From CAIPAT01 sp041665605 (lineage in GTDB: Bacteria > Verrucomicrobiota > Lentisphaeria > Victivallales > Victivallaceae), in assembly GCA_041665605.1 (NCBI GenBank), contig JBAYIO010000011.1:1-64000 (forward strand): a stretch of 64,000 bases of DNA. Reading direction: 5' to 3'. Both the position numbers and the translations under genes were made by a program. Below, piece after piece: positions 43,205 through 52,378 of the stretch. Each line of letters begins with the position of its first letter. The first letter of the stretch is position 1. The notes below the pieces were generated by a model. It was not told where the DNA came from, searched no databases, and worked only from the letters and a program-made list of their open reading frames with translations.

Positions 43205-44470
43205 TCAGAACAGCGGCGTCACGCATATCCACAGCATAAGAATTCCGAACGAAAAAATCGTCGTCGGCACCCCATACCTGGCAAATTCGCGGAAAGAAAT
43301 TTTTACGCCGCAGGTTTCAGCCTCCTGCATCATAATAATATTGGCGACACTGCCGATGATAAACATATTCCCTGCAAATGAATTGGCCACAGCCAGCACA
43401 TAGCCATTAACCGGAGAGCTGAAATCCAGCAGCTTCACCAGCAGCATTACCGCGGCGGAATTATTGATCAGGTTGCTGAGAACTCCGGTAACCAGCGCCA
43501 GTATGCAGGAATTATGCAAGTCAATGCCGCAGGTTTCAAGCAGATGGAGCATGGGCGCCGCCATTCCGCTGTTGTAAAATGCCCCGACCACGACAAACAA
43601 ACTCATAAACAGCAGCAAAATCTGCCAGTCAACCAGCGTCAGCACTTTTTTGCTCTGAAGCCGCTGGCTGCACAACAGCAACCCGGCCCCGGCCAGCGCG
43701 ACCAGATAACGCGGCAGCGGGGTGAAAAACAAAATGACTATAATGCAAATCATGCCGAGTCCCTTGGTCGTCCGCCAGTTATCGAACGGGGTTGTATCCT
43801 CCGGCTGACCGGGAACAATCTCATTTTCCGCAAGATAGAAACTGCGGCGGCCAAGCAGATAGATTATACCGAAAGCGCCGGCCATGGACAGGGTTACAGG
43901 CAGCGCCGCCCACAGCATATATCCGCCGAAACTTAAATGTCCGACCTGGCCGACAAGCACGTTCTGGGCATTGCCGATCAGCGTCAGCGCGCAGCCGATA
44001 TTGCTGGAAAGGGCCAGCCCGACCAGAAAAGGAACCGGATTCAGCCGTTTGCGCAGCAAAGCCACGGCAACGACAGGAGTAAACGCCAGACAGATCACAT
44101 CATTGTTAAGAAACGCCGACAGTATGCCGCTGGTGACCATCAGCAAGGCGAGAAAATATACAGGACGGTCCAGACGCGATGAAATACGGTCGGCGACTTT
44201 ATGATAAAATCCGGCATAATGCAGTTGCGCGGAGATTACCATCAGACTGAAAAGCAGCAGCATCGTTTCAAAATTAACCGAATCCACGGCTTTCTTCAAT
44301 GAAATACAGCCCAGCGCCAGCATGGCTATCGCGCCCAGCAGGACTATTGCAGTGCGGTCCAGTTTGAGCCCCCAGACACGACCGGCGGCCAGACCGGCAT
44401 AAGTGGCACAAAAAATAATCAGCGTCGCAACCGCTAAAAATTGATTGTCAATCTGATAAAATATATGCAC
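43205..44470 (-). CDS. ArsB/NhaD-superfamily (SLC13-like) anion or sodium transporter
   Basis: The product has 421 residues with about eleven membrane helices in two inverted halves. FLNNDVICLAFTPVV and LINNSAAVMLLVKLL are the paired, family-typical N-N-D/S hairpin segments. IGNAQNVLVGQ is a second conserved segment. The start is a GTG at 44470 with GGAG eight bases upstream. Substrate could be arsenite, sulfate, dicarboxylate or Na+/H+; nothing nearby decides it. Its 3' end lies 86 bases from the cvfB start on the same strand. Confidence 0.82.
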   Translation of the reverse strand: MHIFYQIDNQFLAVATLIIFCATYAGLAAGRVWGLKLDRTAIVLLGAIAMLALGCISLKKAVDSVNFETMLLLFSLMVISAQLHYAGFYHKVADRISSRLDRPVYFLALLMVTSGILSAFLNNDVICLAFTPVVAVALLRKRLNPVPFLVGLALSSNIGCALTLIGNAQNVLVGQVGHLSFGGYMLWAALPVTLSMAGAFGIIYLLGRRSFYLAENEIVPGQPEDTTPFDNWRTTKGLGMICIIVILFFTPLPRYLVALAGAGLLLCSQRLQSKKVLTLVDWQILLLFMSLFVVVGAFYNSGMAAPMLHLLETCGIDLHNSCILALVTGVLSNLINNSAAVMLLVKLLDFSSPVNGYVLAVANSFAGNMFIIGSVANIIMMQEAETCGVKISFREFARYGVPTTIFSFGILMLWICVTPLF

Positions 44471-44581
44471 GCCGCACGCTCCGTATTCATTTCCCCGAAT
44501 CCTGTATGAAAAAATATACCGTTAAACCGGGAAAGCAAGAGCATATGCAGTTGCCTGGGCAGCTATTCAGGGAAGCACTTA

Positions 44582-45613
44582 TTACTGTCGGGCCGGATAA
44601 CCTTTCTGCCGTTGAGCGGCATTGATGAATGCCAGCATATTTTCCAGCGGCACGTCACCTTCCACTCCGTGTGCCGGTGCGAAAATATAGCCGCCGCCGA
44701 GGCCTTTCTCCAGCAGTCGTTCAGATTCGGCTACCACCTGCTCCACAGTTCCATATGGCAGCGTCCGCTGGGTGGAAAGACCGCCCCAGAAACTAAGCCG
44801 TCCGCGATATTGATCCATCAGCGCGTAAGTATCCATGACTTCCGGCTGAAACGGATTAAAGTTATTCAGGCCAATACCAACCAGATCGTCAAACAGTTCG
44901 TCAACATCACCGCAGGAATGAATGCTGACCAGTTTGCCGGCGTCTCTGACCACGCCGTAAATACGCTTCAACTGCGGATAAATAAATTTTTTCCACAGGA
45001 CCGGCCCCATGATCAGGCCATGCTGCTGCCCCCAGTCATCCCCGAAATGCACCACGTCAATATCATACTCCAGCGCCCTTTTTACTATTTCGATATTATA
45101 ATCAGTAATAGTGGTCAACAGCTCTTCGACAAATTCCGGATTTACACACATGTCCATCAGCAGATTCTCCATGCCGCGCATAGTCCAGGCGCGTTCAAAC
45201 AATGAAAAACCTATCGAGAACATCCGGAGCAGATCAGGATGTTGTTCAATCTTAGCTCCAACCGCGGCGTCAAATGCTGCTTTGTCCGGTAACGGCGGCA
45301 GTTTGTAATCTGCAAGCGCCGGCTCCGGGATCAGCAGATTCCTGACCACGCCGATATCTTTATCTTCGCTACGGTCCCATACCACACCGAAAAAATCCTT
45401 ATAGCAGTCATTGCCAATATCCTCAAAGCCGCCGAATACGCTCATCCCTAAAATATGGTTGTCAAAAACTGTTTCAAGATCGTCGACAGCATAATGCGCT
45501 TTCAACTTTTCCCCGGCCTCATAAGTAAACCCGAAACACCAGGGGGTATATGGTACCGGCTCACAGCGCATAGCTTTCAGCGCCACAGTTCTCTTGTCCA
45601 TTTCAGTTTTCAT
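44582..45613 (-). CDS. Uroporphyrinogen decarboxylase (URO-D) family protein
   Basis: The product has 343 residues with the URO-D TIM-barrel pattern: ALKAMRCEPVPYTPW at the start, HFGDDWGQQHGLIMGPVLWKKFIYPQLKRI, and VSIHSCGDVDELFDDLVGIGLNNFNPFQPE. The HSCGD segment carries the Cys used for zinc in methyltransferase relatives (MtaA type), while the heme enzyme signature is absent. Lentisphaerota encode many such proteins; methyl transfer from methoxylated or sugar-linked substrates is plausible but unproven. It is divergent from an AraC regulator 88 bases away, which probably controls it. Confidence 0.82.
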   Translation of the reverse strand: MKTEMDKRTVALKAMRCEPVPYTPWCFGFTYEAGEKLKAHYAVDDLETVFDNHILGMSVFGGFEDIGNDCYKDFFGVVWDRSEDKDIGVVRNLLIPEPALADYKLPPLPDKAAFDAAVGAKIEQHPDLLRMFSIGFSLFERAWTMRGMENLLMDMCVNPEFVEELLTTITDYNIEIVKRALEYDIDVVHFGDDWGQQHGLIMGPVLWKKFIYPQLKRIYGVVRDAGKLVSIHSCGDVDELFDDLVGIGLNNFNPFQPEVMDTYALMDQYRGRLSFWGGLSTQRTLPYGTVEQVVAESERLLEKGLGGGYIFAPAHGVEGDVPLENMLAFINAAQRQKGYPARQ

Positions 45614-45701
45614 GTTTTATTTAATCTCCGTTGTTTATATTGATTTATGCAATTATCGTATTAAACTAATATTAATATAAAGCATGATGGAGATTTACGG
45701 A

Positions 45702-46607
45702 ATGTTAAATAAAATCAAAAACATTCGAAAAATAAGCAATATCCCGAATTCATGTATTGAAAAATATCTTGATCTGAAAGGGAAAAAGGCTAATCCGTTG
45801 AAGGAACTAGGGGTTTATTATTCAGGTATCAGTCTGCTCAAAAGCGGATACCGGATCGGCACCCCCGACCATCAGGATACATATATAATTATTTTCACCA
45901 AATCCGGAGCCGGCTGTCTGCTCACCAGTCAGGGCGAGATCATCATGACCGGCGGCACCGTAACGGTCATTCCCGCCCGGGAACCATGTTTCTGGGAAGT
46001 TTACCGGGACGAATGGACAATCCTGTGGTTTCACTGCCGGGACACAGCCTGCTGGCAGCATCTTAAAGGGCAAGTTCTGTACAAACCGACAGCGGTGATT
46101 CCACGCCTGGAAAATGCCATGACCGGCTATCTTCAGGAAACTGCCGATCATCCCGCAGAGCCGGGACCGGAAACCGCAGCCGAACTTTACTGCCGGATTA
46201 TTGCTTCGCATCTGAGCAGATCATTGCAGGAATCGAATCTGGTCAGCAGCAGTCAGCTTGAACTGGAAAAACTCCGGGATGAAATTAAGAGCTCTTTGAG
46301 CAGGAACTGGAACACAAAGCTGATGGCGAAAAAGCTCAACATCTCAGCATCCACCCTGCAAAGACGCTGTCTCGACAGTTACCGCAAAACACCCCGGCAA
46401 ATCCTGATTGAAATACGGATGGAATACGCTGAAACACTCGTCGAATGCACCGATTATCCGCTGAAGACAATTGCCCATTCAACCGGCTACGGCGACGAAT
46501 TCATTTTCTCCAGCGCGTTTAAAAAGTATTTCGGGCTGTCGCCGAAACTCTACCGCAGAAAGCAAAAAAAGTGTTACACTAATTTGCCGTCTTTAAAGGC
46601 AAAATGA
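45702..46607 (+). CDS. AraC-family transcriptional regulator
   Basis: The product has 301 residues from the ATG at 45702, with GGAG nine bases upstream; an ATG at 45684 overlaps that site. The N-terminal sensor domain has YIIIFTKSGAGCLLTSQGEIIMTGGTVTVIPA and WTILWFHC. The C-terminal paired helix-turn-helix (about 200-295) reads MAKKLNISASTLQRRCLDSYRKTP and LKTIAHSTGYGDEFIFSSAFKKYFGLSP. It is divergent from the URO-D gene. Its 3' end overlaps the convergent kinase gene by 29 bases. Confidence 0.87.
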   Translation: MLNKIKNIRKISNIPNSCIEKYLDLKGKKANPLKELGVYYSGISLLKSGYRIGTPDHQDTYIIIFTKSGAGCLLTSQGEIIMTGGTVTVIPAREPCFWEVYRDEWTILWFHCRDTACWQHLKGQVLYKPTAVIPRLENAMTGYLQETADHPAEPGPETAAELYCRIIASHLSRSLQESNLVSSSQLELEKLRDEIKSSLSRNWNTKLMAKKLNISASTLQRRCLDSYRKTPRQILIEIRMEYAETLVECTDYPLKTIAHSTGYGDEFIFSSAFKKYFGLSPKLYRRKQKKCYTNLPSLKAK

Positions 46608-48174
46608 TTTTGAATTCAGTTCCGGCCGCGGAAGACTCAACAGAGATCGACCCGCCGTGAGCTTCGACAAACTGCCGTGCGATAGCCAAACCCAGCCCGG
46701 TGCCGCCGGATTTGCCGTAGGTTGTAAACGGCGTGAACAGCTTATCCTTGATCTCCGCCGGTATTCCAGGGCCATTGTCTTTTACCCGGATTACCAGTTG
46801 TTTATCTTCAACATTCGCGCAGACTGCAATTGCCGGCGCCGGAATTTTATAATCCGTCAGGACATCCACGGCATTCTGCACTAAATTCAGCATAACGCGC
46901 TCAAGCTTACTTATATCCCCATCAAATATAACATCATCCGGAGTATTTATTTCCAGGGTAATATTGCGCTGCCCCAGTAAATCCCGGATTCCCTGCCGCA
47001 CTTGACCGATCAATTCATTCAGATGTATTTCCTGCTTGGCGACCGCATTGTTGCGAACAAAGTCAAGCACGTCATTAACCATTTCAAGACCGCGGTCGGC
47101 AGCTTTTTCAATCATTTTAAGATTCTCGTACAGCTCCTCTTTATTATCCATTTCTTCGAGAGAAATTTCCGCCACCCCCCTGATTCCGCCGATGGAATTG
47201 CGCAAATCATGACTGAGCATTGACAACGCCTGCCCGACTGCGGACATTTTTTCATTCCGTACCAGCGCTTCCTGCAAATCAATATTTTTAATGGCAGACG
47301 CCGCCTGTTCCAGGAACAGGCGGACCAGATATACCCGCTCAGTGTGAAGAACCGCATTGCCGCGCTCAAACAATGTGACAATTCCATATTCATCCAAAGC
47401 AAAATATAACATTCCTCTGGATTCATACATCCGGTTTTCAAGATTCAACGGGATCGAGTCCAAATACCTGGCGGCAACTTCTGACTCCACTAGTATCCCG
47501 GTTGCAGAAATTACTACGTATTTATCCTGGCGGCGGATAGCCAGTAAAGCAGAATTGCAACCGAGAATTTCGGAAACCTGGCCTAAAACATTCTGCAGAA
47601 GTTTATCCAGTTGCCAATGCTGGGCGCGAATTTGCGAAAAAACTTCGATCAACTCTTCAAGATTGCGGGTTTTGTTCCATTCGTAAACCGCCTTGGTGGC
47701 AATCTGGAGAATTTCATCTATTGAAAAAGGCTTGCAATAATAAGTTACATTGGCCCCGGCCTGTGACACAATCTCATCAATGGAATGATCGCTGTAAGCA
47801 GTAACAAAAATAATTTCAGCACGGCTGTCAATTTTCCGGATTTGAATAACAGTCTCCAAGCCGTCCCAGCCCGGCATGCGCATATCCACAAAAATTGCGG
47901 CATACGGTCTGTTTTCTTCACAAGCTTTCCTGACTGCTTCAAATCCCTCTTTCCCGTTTGAAACGTCGTCAATCTCAAATCTCATGACTGCCGGCGAAGT
48001 AAGCTTTATATCTTCAAGAGGATTTTCATCGCCAAATAGATCCGCTGCGGCATCAGACAGTTCGCGCAGATTTCTGTGATTGGAGCGGACGGGAATAAGT
48101 ATTTCCCGGAAACTGTCCCTGACCGTCTCCTCATCGTCAATCACCAGTATGCGGGTATTAAATTTTTTAAACAT
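46579..48174 (-). CDS. Receiver-GAF-like-histidine kinase protein
   Basis: The product has 531 residues. An N-terminal receiver domain has IDDEE (12-16), phospho-acceptor Asp97, Thr125 and Lys148. An insert of about 40 residues after the first helix makes it longer than usual. A GAF-like segment (about 180-295) precedes the histidine phosphotransfer domain with His322 in MLSHDLRN and an ATPase domain with NLVQNAVD, DNGPGIP and GGTGLGLAIARQ. A receiver in front of a kinase suggests a relay. The gene follows the PhnD-type kinase gene by 32 bases, so the two likely form one phosphorelay. Confidence 0.87.
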   Translation of the reverse strand: MFKKFNTRILVIDDEETVRDSFREILIPVRSNHRNLRELSDAAADLFGDENPLEDIKLTSPAVMRFEIDDVSNGKEGFEAVRKACEENRPYAAIFVDMRMPGWDGLETVIQIRKIDSRAEIIFVTAYSDHSIDEIVSQAGANVTYYCKPFSIDEILQIATKAVYEWNKTRNLEELIEVFSQIRAQHWQLDKLLQNVLGQVSEILGCNSALLAIRRQDKYVVISATGILVESEVAARYLDSIPLNLENRMYESRGMLYFALDEYGIVTLFERGNAVLHTERVYLVRLFLEQAASAIKNIDLQEALVRNEKMSAVGQALSMLSHDLRNSIGGIRGVAEISLEEMDNKEELYENLKMIEKAADRGLEMVNDVLDFVRNNAVAKQEIHLNELIGQVRQGIRDLLGQRNITLEINTPDDVIFDGDISKLERVMLNLVQNAVDVLTDYKIPAPAIAVCANVEDKQLVIRVKDNGPGIPAEIKDKLFTPFTTYGKSGGTGLGLAIARQFVEAHGGSISVESSAAGTEFKIILPLKTAN

Positions 48175-48206
48175 GTTCCAATCCTCCTGTTCTTTAATAA
48201 AATAAT

Positions 48207-51200
48207 TTATGTTGTTATTTCCAGCGGTAATGTAATCTTTACTGCAGCACCCTGTTCCAGACCGGGGCTGCTCAGTTCAATTTTACCGCCGTGCGATTTT
48301 ATAATTGAAGCACACTGATACAGGCCGATTCCGGAGCCGCGGTTCTTTGTGCTGAAACCGTTCTCAAAAAACCTGGCTGCCTGCGCAGGATCAAAACCGG
48401 CGGCATTGTCGGTTATTTCCATAATCTGCTGCTGGATTTCCTGTCTTAATGCAATCTCGATCCGGCGGTCTTCCGTCCGTCCGGCAATATCAAAAGACTC
48501 AGTTGCATTCTTCAGCAGATTGATCAATACTTGAATAATGCGGGTTTTATCCACTTTAATTTCCTGAATGTCCGGTTCAACTTTAAACACTACCTCAATC
48601 GCTCTTTTTTGCAGCGAAGCAGATAACATGGACACCGCATCATCGGCCAACTGTTTCAGTGACACGCTGGACGGCAAGGTTTTGCTGCCTCCGGCGTAAA
48701 TCCGCTGCAACGAAAGCACATCATTGATATGGGACACCAGATTAGCCATCTTGCGCGAGGTTTCCAGTATGTTGTTTTTTCTTTCCGACAGCGACTCCTC
48801 AAGTTTTGCCAGAAACGCCAGCAGTTTCGTTATCTTCTCCTTGCCAAAAGCATGTACCACTGCCTCGGACTGCTCATTGAACATTTTCCGCAGCATAGAC
48901 ACTGATTTTATTTCCGGCCAGCCGCCGTCGCCAATATGTTTTATTGCCAGTGTGCCAACACCGGTGATGGCATTGCCGATATCATGCAGCACACTGCCGG
49001 CCATCAATGCTCTGCCGCGCTGTTCCGCCTCCTGTTCGCTGGCTTTTTCGGCCCGCAGACGGTCGCGAATATCCTTGAAATTCTGAATCATTCCAATAAC
49101 TTTGCCATCCTTGTCACGATACGGAACAGAGGTAACAATACAAGGGATTGATTCGGTTTTTGTCTTCAGAATAAAATCATATTCCGTGCGCCGCGGCAGA
49201 TCAAGCATCTTTTCAAATGTACAGTCCTTTAAACCGCAATGCTTCTCTTCGCAGACGGAAAATTCATGACAGTAATGTCCAATAACTTCAGCTCTTGGCA
49301 AACCGGACATTTTCAGATACTGTTCATTGGCCTCAACAATTTTATGGTCCCGGCTGACCACCCGCATCCCGTCACCGGCAGTATTGAATATTTGCCGGAT
49401 CTCCTCTTCCGCTCGTTTGCGCTCCGCCAGTTCCTGCTTGATTCTTGCAGAAGCTTCAATGCGTTCAGTGATGTCTCTGCCGATGCCGACAAAGCCGGTA
49501 ACATCGCCGCCGGCATTCTTAAGGATTGAACCGGTTAATTCGTAAGGAATTGCTTTACCACTTCTAATTACATAATTGGCTTCAATCTTGACTTTGTCCT
49601 CCGTCCACATTTTTTTAACAGCTTCAGCAATTCGCGCAACATCTTCCCCCGCGAAAAATTCAGATATTTTCTTTGAGGACAATTCCGCGTCGCTGTAACC
49701 GGAAACCCGGTTGCAAGCCTGGTTCCAGCGCAAAAGGATGCCGTTGCAATCAAAAACATAGAAGATATCATCAATGGCATTTATGGTATTCTCATTGAGC
49801 TTATTGGCTTCCGCCAGAGCATTCTCCGTCTGCTTGCGCGCAGTGATATCGCGGGCTATTCCCAGCACGCCTGTGATATCTCCATTTGCATTATGCATCG
49901 GGGTTTTAATAACTTCAAACAGTCCCCGGAAGCCGTTGTCGGCCAAACTCAGCCACTCCTCATTAATACAGGATTTGCCTGTCGCCATAACTTTCTCGTC
50001 GTAAGCACGGAAAAAATCTGCTTGAACGGTGTCAAAGAAATCGTAATTGCTTCTGCCGATAATGTCCGATTTTTTCTGCCCGAAAAGGCGTTCAAAAGCC
50101 GGATTGCAACTGATATAGAGACCGTCCGGGCTTTTCAGCCAGACCAAATCCGGAATGGCTTCCACCAGGGAGCGATACATATCTTCCGAATAGCGCAATT
50201 TATCTTCAATCCTTTTCCTCTCGGCAAGTTCCTCCTCAACTCTCATAGCAGATTTGCGCAACTGGTAATTTACTCTGTAAACATAGATTAAAAAAAACAT
50301 GATCATGCAAAAAAATATAAAGCCGAAAATAACCCATAGACGATACTCTTTCCAGAACGCGGCAAGTGTTACGCGTCCATAGCCTTCGTATGGTCCGATA
50401 CGCAGTTCCTTCAAGCACTCATTGACCGGATTATAATTCAGCGGCGCCGTCCACCCGGCGATTCCGGCGGCAACAGCGGCATTATCCTCCGGCTTCATCT
50501 GCATTAACGCCACCATCACTCTTTCGCCAAGCCCGTGCGGAACATGCTCCAGTTCTGCAAACGGCCATTCCGGATAAAGCTGAGTCGAGCATAACAACGG
50601 AAACCGGCGCGCCGGGTATTCAACACGATGAATAATTTTAAAATCATCCGGATTGACCCGGCCTTCACTGATCATGCTTTCCAGAATGCCGGAAGTTACC
50701 GTCCCGGCGTCCGCCTGTCCGGCCTTGACCGCCATGACTGCCGCATCGTTGGTTCCGCCAAACCGCACAGAGGAGAAGTCCCGGTATGGGTTTATATTGT
50801 TCTGCTGCAGCAGCCGCCAGGCCATTTGCCAGCCGCCAAACGAAGTTTCATCTGAAGCAATGAAACTTTTACCCTTGAGATCAGACAGTTTATCAATACT
50901 TTTATTCGATTGTAAGCAGAAAATAATTCCGCCATATTCATTATAATAATTGCCTTTGTAGCTTTTTTCCATTGACGCTATCCGGCTGACATTATAATCC
51001 ATTTCCAGCGTAACGTAAATCGAGGAGTTCACCAGAATGAAATCGACTTTTTTATTCTTTACCGAATCGTTTACTTCACTGTAGGCTAACGGAACTATTT
51101 TAAATTTATATTCCGGAATATTCGAGGACAGGAAAGCAGCGGTGGGTTCCCATAGTTTCTGGCAGATATCCTTGCCGCGCAAAGCCAGCACTCCGATTCT

Positions 51201-51290
51201 GATCTCCTGCTGTCCGGCGGCAAATCCGCAGGAAATAGTAAATCCTGCGATAAAAATCATCACCAATAACTTCAACTTGAAAAAAAACAT
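48207..51290 (-). CDS. Sensor histidine kinase with PhnD-like extracellular domain and three PAS domains
   Basis: The product has 1027 residues. The signal peptide/first helix (about 1-25) is followed by a periplasmic PhnD-like binding domain (about 28-300; IRIGVLALRGKD, AYSEVNDSVKNKKVDFILVNS, FIASDETSFGGWQMAWRLL). A membrane helix (about 317-340) follows. Three PAS domains lie at about 360-480, 490-610 and 635-750, and a kinase core has His769 in SVLHDIGNAITG. The ATPase part has NLLKNATESF and GSGIGLYQC. PhnD-type sensors include the tetrathionate sensor TtrS; the ligand here is unknown. It probably signals to the receiver-kinase gene downstream. Confidence 0.85.
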   Translation of the reverse strand: MFFFKLKLLVMIFIAGFTISCGFAAGQQEIRIGVLALRGKDICQKLWEPTAAFLSSNIPEYKFKIVPLAYSEVNDSVKNKKVDFILVNSSIYVTLEMDYNVSRIASMEKSYKGNYYNEYGGIIFCLQSNKSIDKLSDLKGKSFIASDETSFGGWQMAWRLLQQNNINPYRDFSSVRFGGTNDAAVMAVKAGQADAGTVTSGILESMISEGRVNPDDFKIIHRVEYPARRFPLLCSTQLYPEWPFAELEHVPHGLGERVMVALMQMKPEDNAAVAAGIAGWTAPLNYNPVNECLKELRIGPYEGYGRVTLAAFWKEYRLWVIFGFIFFCMIMFFLIYVYRVNYQLRKSAMRVEEELAERKRIEDKLRYSEDMYRSLVEAIPDLVWLKSPDGLYISCNPAFERLFGQKKSDIIGRSNYDFFDTVQADFFRAYDEKVMATGKSCINEEWLSLADNGFRGLFEVIKTPMHNANGDITGVLGIARDITARKQTENALAEANKLNENTINAIDDIFYVFDCNGILLRWNQACNRVSGYSDAELSSKKISEFFAGEDVARIAEAVKKMWTEDKVKIEANYVIRSGKAIPYELTGSILKNAGGDVTGFVGIGRDITERIEASARIKQELAERKRAEEEIRQIFNTAGDGMRVVSRDHKIVEANEQYLKMSGLPRAEVIGHYCHEFSVCEEKHCGLKDCTFEKMLDLPRRTEYDFILKTKTESIPCIVTSVPYRDKDGKVIGMIQNFKDIRDRLRAEKASEQEAEQRGRALMAGSVLHDIGNAITGVGTLAIKHIGDGGWPEIKSVSMLRKMFNEQSEAVVHAFGKEKITKLLAFLAKLEESLSERKNNILETSRKMANLVSHINDVLSLQRIYAGGSKTLPSSVSLKQLADDAVSMLSASLQKRAIEVVFKVEPDIQEIKVDKTRIIQVLINLLKNATESFDIAGRTEDRRIEIALRQEIQQQIMEITDNAAGFDPAQAARFFENGFSTKNRGSGIGLYQCASIIKSHGGKIELSSPGLEQGAAVKITLPLEITT

Positions 51291-51430
51291 TTTATAGTCC
51301 AGTCTTGTTCAAATTTTCTACTGGCGTAATCTTCAAAAAAATTATACCGTATGACTATAGAATACGTTGAAGATAAAAGCAAATTTTAAAATGGCTATAT
51401 CGTATCTTTGCATTCAAAATCGTTTCCTGC

Positions 51431-51458
51431 TTGACGACACAAATTACCGGGTTAATAT
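51431..51458 (+). promoter_or_regulatory. Promoter of the aldo/keto reductase gene
   Basis: TTGACG (51431-51436), a 16-base spacer and TAATAT (51453-51458). Transcription would begin near 51465, about 34 bases before the ATG, which has a strong AAGGAGG site. Confidence 0.55.
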
Positions 51459-51498
51459 ATAACTGCATATTTTATGTAGCGAACAAGGAGGAAAATTT

Positions 51499-52368
51499 AT
51501 GATCACAATCAAAAATAAAGAACTGAAATGCGGATTAAGGATGCCGGTATTCGGCATGGGAACCTGGATGATGGGCGGAAATTCCGAGCGTGACGCCGGC
51601 AATAACGGCGATGCCGACACCGCCGCGCTGATCGCCGGATTTGAACGCGGACTCACCCATATTGATACTGCTGAAATGTATGCAGGCGGCTTTGCCGAAG
51701 AAATAGTCGGCCGCGCAATCGCCGGCAGAAAACGGTCAAATCTGTTCATTACATCTAAAGTCTGGAACACCAATCTGAGTTATGACGGCGTTTTACGCGC
51801 CGCCGAAAGCAGTTTAAAGCGGCTTGGAACTGATTATCTTGACCTGTATCTGGTGCACAAGCCGAATGACGATATCCCGCTGAAAGATACCATCCGCGCA
51901 CTGGACAGATTGCAGGATGAAAAAATTATCCGTAACATAGGAGTAAGTAATTTCTCAGTAAAACGCCTTGATCATGCACAGGCACTGTCCGGTCATAAGA
52001 TTGTCGCCAACCAGGCTCATTATAATCTCATTTTCCGGGAACCGGAAGTTTCCGGGCTGCTGGATTATTGTGGACAGAACGATGTAATGCTGATCGCCTG
52101 GCGTCCGCTGCAGAAAGGCGGGTTGACCGCCAGCGGCGGGGAATTTCTGAAACCGCTATGTGAAAAATACGGCAAAACGCCATATCAGCTCATGTTGAAC
52201 TGGCTGATTTCGCAGCCCGGCGTAGCAACAATATCCACCATGCGCACGTTAAGACATCTTGATGAAAATCTAGAAGCGGTTGAATGGAAAATGGCTAAGG
52301 AAGACATCGAGTTTATCCGGAAGAAATTCCCGGAACAGCAAAGCGTTTCAGAAGTTCCGTTGTCCTGA
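51499..52368 (+). CDS. Aldo/keto reductase
   Basis: NADPH-dependent carbonyl reductase. The 289 residues match the family. The catalytic tetrad is complete: Asp56 and Tyr61 in HIDTAEMY, Lys87 in ITSKVW and His120 in LVHKP. GVSNFSVKRL and the C-terminal ISTMRTLRHLDENLEA (cofactor region) are also present. The substrate is not predictable. Its end lies ten bases from the convergent M42 peptidase gene. Confidence 0.9.
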   Translation: MITIKNKELKCGLRMPVFGMGTWMMGGNSERDAGNNGDADTAALIAGFERGLTHIDTAEMYAGGFAEEIVGRAIAGRKRSNLFITSKVWNTNLSYDGVLRAAESSLKRLGTDYLDLYLVHKPNDDIPLKDTIRALDRLQDEKIIRNIGVSNFSVKRLDHAQALSGHKIVANQAHYNLIFREPEVSGLLDYCGQNDVMLIAWRPLQKGGLTASGGEFLKPLCEKYGKTPYQLMLNWLISQPGVATISTMRTLRHLDENLEAVEWKMAKEDIEFIRKKFPEQQSVSEVPLS

Positions 52369-52378
52369 AAAATTGCGG

